This document shows, piece after piece, positions 7,155 through 13,457 of a DNA stretch of 28,143 nt. A program made the position numbers and the translations under genes. The notes under the pieces were generated by a model. It was not told the DNA's origin. It ran no database searches and worked only from the letters and a program-made list of their open reading frames with translations. Numbering within the stretch: the first letter of the stretch is position 1; each line of letters begins with the position of its first letter. This stretch comes from JANRIC01 sp033765345. Lineage in GTDB: Bacteria; Bacteroidota; Bacteroidia; Cytophagales; Microscillaceae. The stretch is from NCBI GenBank assembly GCA_033765345.1, contig JANRIC010000222.1, forward strand, positions 1-28,143, in the 5' to 3' direction.

Positions 7155-7745
7155 ATGAAGCTCATGAATTCATCCCAAAATAAATATATCACTGTTTATA
7201 CAGAAGCGAATCCCAATCCAAATTCCTTAAAATTTGTATTAAATTATTTATTGGTTCCCGAAGGAAGTACTTATGACTTCCCAGATTTGGCTAGTGCTCA
7301 AGAAGGCTCTCCGCTTGCCGAGGAGCTTTTCAAAAACTTTAATTTTGTGAAAAGGGTTTTTGTGATGAGCAATTTTATCACCATTACCAAAGACGAGCAA
7401 AGCACTTGGCACGAAGTGGCAGCCGATCTCAAAAAATTTATCAAAGAATACCTAGAAGCTGGTAAGCCCCTTTTGCTTCAAGAGTCTAATCTCTCTATAG
7501 ATGATAACGAACCTGAAATTGACCGCAAAATCAAATCTATCTTGGATGAATATGTACGCCCTGCCGTAGAATCGGACGGGGGAGCGATTATTTTTCATTC
7601 TTTTGAGGCAGGTACAGTAAAGGTTTTATTACAGGGAGCCTGTAGCGGTTGCCCTTCTTCTACCCTGACCCTAAAGCAGGGAATCGAGAATTTATTGACC
7701 TCGATGGTGCCAGAGGTGCAGGAAGTAGTCGCAGAGGGAATCTAA
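7155..7745 (+). CDS. nfu: Nfu-type iron-sulfur cluster carrier protein
   Basis: This is a cytosolic protein of 196 residues with two domains. The N-terminal Nfu scaffold domain (about 10-100) starts YTEANPNPNSLKFVLN and contains FVKRVFVMSNFITITKD. The C-terminal NifU-like domain (about 120-196) contains VESDGGAI and the cluster-binding CSGC motif (Cys163, Cys166). Proteins of this type assemble as dimers that bridge a 4Fe-4S cluster through the two CxxC pairs and hand it to apo-enzymes. ATG codons at 7155 and 7164 are both possible starts; the first is chosen for its A-rich leader. xerD begins 10 bp downstream, so the two are probably co-transcribed. Confidence 0.9.
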   Translation: MKLMNSSQNKYITVYTEANPNPNSLKFVLNYLLVPEGSTYDFPDLASAQEGSPLAEELFKNFNFVKRVFVMSNFITITKDEQSTWHEVAADLKKFIKEYLEAGKPLLLQESNLSIDDNEPEIDRKIKSILDEYVRPAVESDGGAIIFHSFEAGTVKVLLQGACSGCPSSTLTLKQGIENLLTSMVPEVQEVVAEGI

Positions 7746-7755
7746 TTCAAATCCA

Positions 7756-8655
7756 TTGAACTGGAAAACGTATACCACACTTTTTAAAAATTTCCTGAAA
7801 ATAGAACGTGGTCTGGCCGAAAATTCCATTGAAGCCTACCTCCGTGACGTAAGCAAACTTGAGGAATTCCTGCTCATGACCGGGCAGGAAATCCCTCCTA
7901 CAGAGGTGGAAAGCACACACATCAACCGATTTTTGGGCTATTTGGGTGAGTTAGGGGTGGCTGAAGCCTCCCAAGCAAGGATACTGTCGGGCATCAAGTC
8001 TTTTTTTAAGTTTTTGCTTTTTGAAGATATTATTCGCAAAGACCCGGCACACCTTGTTGAGAGCCCCCGACTCAGCAAAAAACTCCCTGATGTACTGCAT
8101 CTCACAGAGATTGAACAGTTATTTTCTATGATTGATATGTCACGCGCCGACGGTACACGCAATCGGGCTATGCTGGAGATATTGTACAGTTGTGGTATGA
8201 GGGTAAGCGAACTTATTCATCTGTTGATGAGCAATTTATACCTCGATATTGGTTTTCTCAAGATCCTGGGCAAGGGCAATAAAGAGCGTTTTGTGCCCAT
8301 TGGCAGGGATGCCATCAAATACCTGAGACTCTATCTGGAGCATATCCGCCCCGAATACCCCATCAAAGACCGACACGAAGACTATGTATTTCTGAATCGC
8401 CGTGGAAGCCGTATTTCTAGGATTATGGTCTTTATGATCGTCAAAGATTTGGCAGCCCAGGCAGGCATCCAAAAAAATATCAGTCCGCATACCTTCAGGC
8501 ATTCCTTTGCGACGCACCTTATCGAGGGAGGCGCCGACCTGAGAGCCGTTCAGGATATGCTTGGTCACGAATCCATCACGACCACCGAGATATATACCCA
8601 TTTGGACAAAGATTATCTCCGACAAACGATCATTGATTTTCATCCGAGGAGTTAG
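7756..8655 (+). CDS. xerD: site-specific tyrosine recombinase XerD
   Basis: This 299-residue tyrosine recombinase is of the Xer type, which resolves chromosome dimers at dif together with a partner recombinase. The N-terminal SAM-like core-binding domain is at about 1-90. The catalytic domain has all six expected residues: Arg149 (CGMRVSEL), Lys173 (GKGNKE), His245 and Arg248 (HTFRHSFATHL), His271 (LGHES) and nucleophile Tyr280 (EIYTHL). The start is the TTG at 7756: the resulting MNWKTY followed by LKIERGLAENSIEAYLRDV matches the usual XerD N-terminus, and there is no ATG nearby. The normal length and lack of flanking repeats support a housekeeping XerD over an integrase. It follows nfu by 10 bp with no visible promoter of its own. 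Confidence 0.9.
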   Translation: MNWKTYTTLFKNFLKIERGLAENSIEAYLRDVSKLEEFLLMTGQEIPPTEVESTHINRFLGYLGELGVAEASQARILSGIKSFFKFLLFEDIIRKDPAHLVESPRLSKKLPDVLHLTEIEQLFSMIDMSRADGTRNRAMLEILYSCGMRVSELIHLLMSNLYLDIGFLKILGKGNKERFVPIGRDAIKYLRLYLEHIRPEYPIKDRHEDYVFLNRRGSRISRIMVFMIVKDLAAQAGIQKNISPHTFRHSFATHLIEGGADLRAVQDMLGHESITTTEIYTHLDKDYLRQTIIDFHPRS

Positions 8656-8740
8656 AAATCCATTTGCCTAGAAATGTACATAAGACTTACTCAGAGCTTT
8701 AAAATTTACCTTCCTGCACCATTTTTTAGCAATAATTTAG

Positions 8741-8748
8741 TATTTTTG
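8741..8748 (+). promoter_or_regulatory. -7 element TATTTTTG for the Uma2-like gene
   Basis: TATTTTTG is a perfect match to TAnnTTTG, 20 bp before the ATG at 8769. No clear TTG lies 19-21 bp upstream, so the match is partial. Confidence 0.45.
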
Positions 8749-8768
8749 ATTAGAAAAAAGGAAAAATT

Positions 8769-9332
8769 ATGCTCGTAAAAAATATCCCTGAGTCTTTGAT
8801 TTATGAAATTTCGGATGGCAAGCCTATCTATTACAAAGGCTATCAGGATGTACTCAATAAAACCAAAACCTTAGAAGACATTATGGGATGTAGTAGTTTG
8901 CAAGCTTTGATTATTAGCTGTATATTGGAATATTTGTATAAAAATATTCCTAGTCATTATAAAATATTCACCAATGAGGTTGGTTTACAAATACAAAAAG
9001 GGATGCGTCGTGCTTGCGATATTGTTTTGTTTGATAAAGAACAACTGAAAGACTATACGTATAATGATAAATTATTCTCCATCCCCCCCAAAATAGTCAT
9101 CGAGGTAGATATCAAGGCCGATATGGAAGAATTTGTAAGCCCCTTGGATTATTATTTCAAAAAAACAGAAGAATTACTTCAATTCGGCGTAGAAAAGCTC
9201 ATCTGGATCACCACCGACAGCCAAAAAATTACCCTAGCTGCTCCTGCGCAGGATTGGATCATCAAAAACTGGAACGCCGACATTGAAATCCTACCAGGGC
9301 TTACGACGAATGTGCAGGGATTGGTAGCTTAA
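8769..9332 (+). CDS. Uma2-like putative endonuclease (DUF820, PD-(D/E)XK fold)
   Basis: This 187-residue cytosolic protein resembles the Uma2/DUF820 family, a PD-(D/E)XK nuclease fold very common in cyanobacteria and in some Bacteroidota, usually without known function. Visible family parts are the leading helix with SSLQALIISCILEYLYK, the strand RRACDIVLFD with Asp84, PPKIVIEVD with Glu112, and the late VEKLIWITTDSQKITL segment followed by an ILPGL-type ending. The acidic residues expected for metal binding are present; the third, basic residue is less certain. It has its own -7 box and is followed by a repeat-rich gap. Such genes often sit near mobile sequence, as here. Activity is not demonstrated for most members. 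Confidence 0.7.
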   Translation: MLVKNIPESLIYEISDGKPIYYKGYQDVLNKTKTLEDIMGCSSLQALIISCILEYLYKNIPSHYKIFTNEVGLQIQKGMRRACDIVLFDKEQLKDYTYNDKLFSIPPKIVIEVDIKADMEEFVSPLDYYFKKTEELLQFGVEKLIWITTDSQKITLAAPAQDWIIKNWNADIEILPGLTTNVQGLVA

Positions 9333-9476
9333 TGTTTGCCCTATTCAAGTCAGGCGTTTAAACCAAAAAGCTTAAAATAATTAAAATAGTTAAAATAATG
9401 AAGAGAATTAAAAGAATTAAGAGAATTAAAATAATGAAGAGAATTAGGAGGTTGTTTAATTCTTAATTTCCTTAAC

Positions 9477-9545
9477 TCCTTAATTCGTGTAATTCATAAA
9501 AAGATGCTTACAGCATGACAGATGGGAGGCTTAATTCCCTTAATT
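9477..9545. repeat. direct repeat copy A (uninterrupted)
   Basis: This unit starts CCTTAATTCGTGTAATTCAT, continues through AAAGATGCTTACAGCATGAC and ends in CTTAATTCCCTTAATT. It matches the flanks of the interrupted copy B (about 9565-9594 joined to 9703-9741) with one visible mismatch near the left end (C/T). ATGCTTACAGCAT inside it forms a 4-bp hairpin. It is the empty version of the site used by the miniature element. Confidence 0.85.
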
Positions 9546-9594
9546 CTCTTAGTTGATTAAATTTCCTTAATTTGTGTAATTCATAAAAAGATGC

Positions 9595-9694
9595 GGTAGT
9601 GTGTAACAAGTAATGCTATTCGTTCAAAACAGTGTGCTGTGAAGACACATCCCACGGCGACTTGTTATTTGAGCATTACATCTTTAATACTACC
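9595..9694. mobile_element. 100-bp miniature inverted-repeat element with 8-bp target duplication
   Basis: The element begins GGTAGTGTG and ends ATACTACC. Its outer 23 bases on each side are inverted copies with 18 of 23 matches, including a perfect GGTAGT end and a perfect inner GTAATGCT. It is flanked by the direct repeat AAAGATGC at 9587-9594 and 9695-9702. The neighbouring copy A has AAAGATGC only once, running straight into TTACAGCATGAC, so the insertion and target duplication can be read directly. There is no ORF inside; it must have been moved by a transposase supplied elsewhere. An 8-bp duplication and GG- ends fit IS1- or IS1595-type elements; this assignment is inference. Confidence 0.85.
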
Positions 9695-9770
9695 AAAGAT
9701 GCTTACAGCATGACAGATGGGAGGCTTAATTCCCTTAATTGCTTTAATTGCTTTAATTCTCTTAATTGTT

Positions 9771-9801
9771 TTGCCCTTTTTATCAAAAATCTCTAACTTG
9801 A
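9771..9801 (+). promoter_or_regulatory. possible promoter for the Dabb gene
   Basis: TTG at 9771-9773 and TAACTTGA at 9794-9801 are 20 bp apart, with two mismatches in the -7 box. The gene starts about 35 bp downstream. Confidence 0.3.
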
Positions 9802-9836
9802 ACGCCAAATAATATGAAATTTAACATAAAAACACG

Positions 9837-10271
9837 ATGATTTTAAGACGTTCTTTTCTAACAAAACTTGGGCAGGCTTTCACACTTCTTGGTTTGGGTG
9901 CTGTAGCTTCCAAAACTTATGCCGCCTCCGAGGAAGATAAAACAAGCTCAGAGTTTTATCACGTGGTCTATTTCTGGATGAAAAACCCAGATAATGCCGC
10001 CGAACAGGAAAGTTTTCTCAAAAGTATTCGTCCATTCCTGGCTGCCTGCGAAAAGGATAAACTTTTTACGCGTAAGCCTTACCTAGGCAAACCTGCCGGT
10101 ACGCCTCGCGATGTGGTAGACAATAGCTATACCTATAATTTGGTTTGCACCTTCAAAAGTGCCACCGAACAGAATGTGTACCAAGAGCACGCAGCCCACA
10201 AAAAATTCGTAGCCGATTCCAGTACTTTGTGGACAAAAGTACAGGTTTATGATTCTATTACGTTGGTTTAA
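9837..10271 (+). CDS. Tat-exported Dabb-family protein
   Basis: This 144-residue protein has a twin-arginine-type leader: LRRSFLTKLGQ at residues 3-13, then a hydrophobic core ending near KTYAAS. It is therefore probably folded in the cytoplasm and exported. The mature part is a single Dabb (stress-responsive alpha/beta-barrel) domain, a dimeric ferredoxin-like fold: FYHVVYFWMKNPDN at the first strand, a central helix FLKSIRPFLAAC, NLVCTFKSATEQNVYQEHAAHKKFV and the last strand with VQVYDSI. The YQEHAAHKKF segment is the most conserved family block. Exported Dabb proteins recur in Bacteroidota; the substrate is not known. An 8-codon ORF (9814-9840) ends in an ATGA overlap with this start and may be chance. 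Confidence 0.8.
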   Translation: MILRRSFLTKLGQAFTLLGLGAVASKTYAASEEDKTSSEFYHVVYFWMKNPDNAAEQESFLKSIRPFLAACEKDKLFTRKPYLGKPAGTPRDVVDNSYTYNLVCTFKSATEQNVYQEHAAHKKFVADSSTLWTKVQVYDSITLV

Positions 10272-10280
10272 GTATATTTT

Positions 10281-10300
10281 CAAGGGGTTTTGACCCCTTG
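10281..10300 (+). terminator. hairpin after the Dabb gene
   Basis: CAAGGGGT (10281-10288) pairs perfectly with ACCCCTTG (10293-10300) over a TTTG loop, 9 bp past the stop codon. The T-rich tail is weak, so it may act as a transcript end-stabilising hairpin instead of a pure intrinsic terminator. Confidence 0.6.
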
Positions 10301-10520
10301 GCAACAAGCTTTTACGGTGTTTTATGTGATTTTTAAATATATTTTTAGATTTACTTGGTGCTGCGATATAAATTTTCTTACCTTTAGGGGAAATCGAGAT
10401 AAGAGAATAACGTAAATCTATATAGGATTTCACTGCTTTTTTGACTCTAATTATGAATTTTAAGCACGAAGATTGAGTGCAATTTCTTTAAATAATTCAC
10501 CTAAATTAAATCTACTTCTT

Positions 10521-11000
10521 ATGGTAAGTTTTGCCGCCGTGTTTTTTGTTTTGATATACTTTGCCGTTATCATTTTATTAATTGCGTCCATTTGGCGTGT
10601 GTATGAGAAAGCCGGGCATCCGGGTTGGGCATCTTTAATTCCGTTTTACAATATTTATATTATGCTCAAAATTGCAGGTAAGCCGGGTTGGTGGTTACTG
10701 TTGTTATTTATCCCAATTGTCAATATCATTGTTTTAATTATTGTAAATATCGAGATTGCCAAAGCATTTGGTAAAGACACCGGTTATGGGGTAGGGTTGG
10801 CTATTTTGGGTTTTATTTTTTACCCAATGTTAGCTTTTGGAGATGCCCAATATCAGCACGCTGACCAATACGCCAGCCTAAATACCCTGGATCGCCCTAT
10901 CAATGTGGCTGATGAGATTCACAAACTGGATCAGCTTTTTAGAAATGGAGTCATTACTTTTGAAGAGTTTGAGAAAAGAAAAGCGCAGTTGTTGAAATAA
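10521..11000 (+). CDS. DUF5684 membrane protein with C-terminal SHOCT motif
   Basis: This is a 159-residue protein from the ATG at 10521; a TTG at 10473 would add 16 polar residues before the first helix. Helix 1 is about 1-25. The DUF5684 core follows: YEKAGHPGWASLIPFYNIYIMLKIAGKPGWWLLLLFIPIVNI, where two Gly-Trp motifs flank membrane segments, then AKAFGKDTGYGVGLAILGFIFYPMLAFGDAQY. The C-terminus (about 128-159) is a SHOCT motif, DEIHKLDQLFRNGVITFEEFEKRKAQLL, a short two-helix unit often at the ends of membrane or secreted proteins. The DUF5684 fold is often next to or fused with signal-peptidase-like proteins, but no function is established. It ends at a strong hairpin shared with the convergent kinase gene. 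Confidence 0.8.
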   Translation: MVSFAAVFFVLIYFAVIILLIASIWRVYEKAGHPGWASLIPFYNIYIMLKIAGKPGWWLLLLFIPIVNIIVLIIVNIEIAKAFGKDTGYGVGLAILGFIFYPMLAFGDAQYQHADQYASLNTLDRPINVADEIHKLDQLFRNGVITFEEFEKRKAQLLK

Positions 11001-11028
11001 ATTTTGAAATATTTTAGAAAAACTAAAA

Positions 11029-11056
11029 AACCTGCTTTTGGTCAAGCAGGTTGGTT
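11029..11056. terminator. shared terminator between convergent genes
   Basis: AACCTGCTT (11029-11037) pairs perfectly with AAGCAGGTT (11044-11052) over a 6-base loop. An A-run precedes it and GGTTTT follows, so it can terminate from both sides: the DUF5684 gene on the plus strand and the kinase gene on the minus strand. Confidence 0.75.
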
Positions 11057-11090
11057 TTCTCTAGGTGTATTTGAAAAGTTTTGCCCTTTT

Positions 11091-12998
11091 TTATGGTACT
11101 TGTACTGGCAAGGTAAAACAAAAAGTTGCTCCCTTACCGGGCATACTTTCCACCCAGATTTGTCCCTGATTTCTCTCGATCATTTCCTGACAAAGAATTA
11201 GCCCTAGCCCTGTACCCTTCTCGCCCTGGATGCCCATGGTAGAAAACTGCCTATTTTTATTAAAGAGTTTTTGTTGGCTTTCAGCATGGATGCCCAACCC
11301 TGAGTCTTTGACAGCAATTTGCAGGTATTTATCTTGTCGGGCAGCCGAAACTAAGATAAAGCCTTGTTGGGGAGTAAATTTTAAAGCATTGTTAACTAGA
11401 TTCCTGACTACGATATTGATTTGATCTCGATCAGCCCAGGCATAGGTTTCTTCTGAAATTTCATTATCAAGCCTAATTTGTTTTGAATTGGCCAAACTCT
11501 GGAATAACCTTAGGTTTTCATCTACCAAGGTCTTACAATCAAATAGGGTCGGATTCGTGCTGAACCCTTGCATTTGGCTGTTTGCCCAGAGAAGTAAGTT
11601 ATTGAGGATAAAATATACCTGATCTACCCTTGTCTTGAGTTCATCCGAAAGATCCATAAATTCATCAGGGCTGATCTCACGCTTCTGCAATAAATCCAAT
11701 GAACCCTGTAAAACAGAAATGGGAGAACGCAGGTCGTGCCCCAGGATAGCAAATAATTTGTCTTTAGTGGCATTAAGTTCTTTAAGATTTTGAGCCTGTA
11801 GTTGGATTTCCTCTTTTTGTTGTTGAACCAGAATATTTCGCTTAGCCAATAAATTTTTAGCATTTTTTTCCTTTTGGTGGCTATTGTAAAGTAAATAGAT
11901 CATCAAAAATGTAATGAAAAGCCCAGCTAAAATGACATAATTTACCTGTTTTTGCACTTGATTGATGGCCTTTTGGTTACGGAGCTCCATGTCCTTTTTA
12001 TCAAGCTCCGCTTTGGCACTCATATCTGTAATAATTTTAAGTTTTTCTCCACTAAAAAGGCTATCTCCGCTCTGCTTGTAAAGTTCATGATAAGTCAGGG
12101 CTTTTTGAAAATCTTTTTCGTGTTTATAAACATCAAACAGGATTTTAGCCGATTCGTTGATGGTTGGGAAGCTATTGGTTTTTTGGGCAATGTCGAGAGA
12201 TGCCAAGGCATATTCTTTGGCCTTTGAGTAATCTTGCAGGCGTAAATAAGCCTCGGCTATCCATCGGTTATTTTCTCCGATTTGTGTGATAGAATTTATT
12301 TTAGTAAAAATATCCTTGGATTTAAATAAATATTCCAACCCTTCTTGGTATCGTTTTAAACCAATGAAGCATAACCCTAGATTATTGAGTCCGATTCCTT
12401 CTGCTCTTGGGATATTCAACTTTCTGCTGATCAGCGCACATTCTTGATAATATGGCAGAGCCTTCTCAAATTGATTTTGGTAATAATATACATTTCCTAA
12501 ATTATTATTGACCTTTGCCAACTCTTCGGATTCCTTAAGTTTTTTCAGTAAATGAAGGCATCTCTTGAGTGATTTAAATGCTTTGGAAAATTCTTTTTGT
12601 TTTATATAGAACATGCCTATCAAATTCAGATTCGCAGTTATGCATTGATCATTATCGATTTTTTCAGATAATTGCAGGCTTTTTTGATAGCAATTATATG
12701 CTTTTGGATAATCTCCTATGTAAAAATAAAGAACCCCCATTCTATTCCAGACCCAGGCCTTACCTGATTCAAAATTTATTTTTTCGGCCATATTCAATGC
12801 TTTTTGACCTAGTTGGAGTGCTGTATCAGGTTTCATAAAGATGTATTGATTAGAAATTTCAATCAGTACAAGTATTTTCTTTTCTTCATTTTGTGTGGTG
12901 TGGTAGATGTGCAAAAGACTGTCCAGTTGTTTGTTCTGAGCGTAGGCATAGAAGACGGTCACATGGGCAAATAAGATAAGCGAGTAGAAATATTTCAT
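11091..12998 (-). CDS. TPR-containing membrane histidine kinase
   Basis: This is a sensor kinase of 635 residues from the ATG at 12998 (MKYFYSL); a longer reading from 13049 would put 17 extra residues before the signal peptide. Residues 1-20 form a signal peptide ending YAYAQ. About 58-300 is a periplasmic array of roughly six TPR repeats (for example LNNLGLCFIGLKRYQEGLEY). One membrane helix (353-371) and a coiled coil lead to HisKA with phospho-acceptor His421 (AILGHDLRSPISVL) and a complete HATPase: N-box RNLVNNALKF, G1 DSGLGI, G2 GTGLGL. No receiver domain is fused and no response regulator is next to it, so it is an orphan kinase. The TPR-membrane layout is shared with the phosphatase at 19073. 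It is divergent from the phosphatase gene at 13458. Confidence 0.85.
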   Translation of the reverse strand: MKYFYSLILFAHVTVFYAYAQNKQLDSLLHIYHTTQNEEKKILVLIEISNQYIFMKPDTALQLGQKALNMAEKINFESGKAWVWNRMGVLYFYIGDYPKAYNCYQKSLQLSEKIDNDQCITANLNLIGMFYIKQKEFSKAFKSLKRCLHLLKKLKESEELAKVNNNLGNVYYYQNQFEKALPYYQECALISRKLNIPRAEGIGLNNLGLCFIGLKRYQEGLEYLFKSKDIFTKINSITQIGENNRWIAEAYLRLQDYSKAKEYALASLDIAQKTNSFPTINESAKILFDVYKHEKDFQKALTYHELYKQSGDSLFSGEKLKIITDMSAKAELDKKDMELRNQKAINQVQKQVNYVILAGLFITFLMIYLLYNSHQKEKNAKNLLAKRNILVQQQKEEIQLQAQNLKELNATKDKLFAILGHDLRSPISVLQGSLDLLQKREISPDEFMDLSDELKTRVDQVYFILNNLLLWANSQMQGFSTNPTLFDCKTLVDENLRLFQSLANSKQIRLDNEISEETYAWADRDQINIVVRNLVNNALKFTPQQGFILVSAARQDKYLQIAVKDSGLGIHAESQQKLFNKNRQFSTMGIQGEKGTGLGLILCQEMIERNQGQIWVESMPGKGATFCFTLPVQVP

Positions 12999-13457
12999 GA
13001 GAAGATATTTTGGAATCAAATAAGATGCTTGTTTTATAAGAAAAATCAAGGTTTTTCCTTTTTTTCGTCATCTGCACTCACTTGAGTATACAAATCAATT
13101 TGTAAGGCTATATTTTGTTATAAATATACGGAGAGTATTTTAAATATACACATGAAAGAATTTTGATTTTTTTAATGATATAATAGAACCTGAACCAGGG
13201 AATGTGCAACATACTATTTTTTCAAAATCTTTGTATTCTTAATATTAACTTAACATAGGGATGCGTCACATGGTTATATAATTGTTCCTTATCAATTTGG
13301 GCATTAGAATTCTATATTTTCATGAAAGAGCTGTCTATCCTTAGGGTTATGAAATGAATGATTTTTATATGCACATTTAACCTAAAAATAATAAATAGTA
13401 TTGTTGTTTGTTTATTCAGGATAAGTAGCTTTATTGCTTAAAAGAGATACATCAATT
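12999..13457. other. divergent intergenic region between TPR kinase and HBM-like phosphatase
   Basis: This 459-bp AT-rich gap separates two oppositely transcribed signalling genes. A plausible plus-strand promoter lies at 13404-13433. No clear minus-strand promoter, RNA gene, repeat or small ORF with a convincing protein pattern was recognised. The length is more than two promoters need, so it may hold regulatory sites that cannot be read by eye. Confidence 0.5.
13404..13433 (+). promoter_or_regulatory. possible promoter for the HBM-like/PP2C gene
   Basis: TTG at 13404-13406 and TAGCTTTA at 13426-13433 are 19 bp apart; the -7 box has one mismatch at the last base. The ATG at 13458 is 24 bp further. 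The TTG at 13434 lies directly after the box and is therefore unlikely to be the translation start. Confidence 0.45.

Larger units (their letters stand above)
9333..9836. repeat. repeat-rich intergenic region with AATTAA-type simple repeats
   Basis: This 504-bp gap has no protein gene. From about 9368 to 9450 it is a purine-rich run of near-repeats of AGAATTAA and AAAATAATGAAG. From about 9451 to 9480, 9530 to 9575 and 9725 to 9768 the complementary theme (CTTAATT, CCTTAATT, GCTTTAATT) recurs, so both halves can fold on each other. Two long direct copies of one unit, about 9477-9545 and 9565-9745, are embedded; the second is interrupted by a 100-bp inverted-repeat element. Confidence 0.8.

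Noticed and set aside
8236..8643. A 135-codon minus-strand ORF.
   Set aside because: It is entirely inside xerD, which has complete catalytic motifs; the reverse frame is a shadow.
7756..8655. Phage or integrative-element integrase.
   Set aside because: The length, N-terminus and motifs fit housekeeping XerD; it is coupled to nfu and no attachment repeats or mobile-element genes flank it.
9368..9768. Possible CRISPR array, because of spaced repeats.
   Set aside because: Repeat units are short, degenerate and irregularly spaced with no unique spacers of constant size, and no cas gene is near.
9814..9840. An 8-codon ORF whose stop overlaps the start of the Dabb gene (ATGA).
   Set aside because: Translational coupling is possible, but so short an ORF in AT-rich sequence is easily chance.
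11004..11201. A 65-codon plus-strand ORF after the DUF5684 gene.
   Set aside because: It runs through the terminator hairpin and overlaps the end of the kinase gene; the translation has no protein-like pattern.
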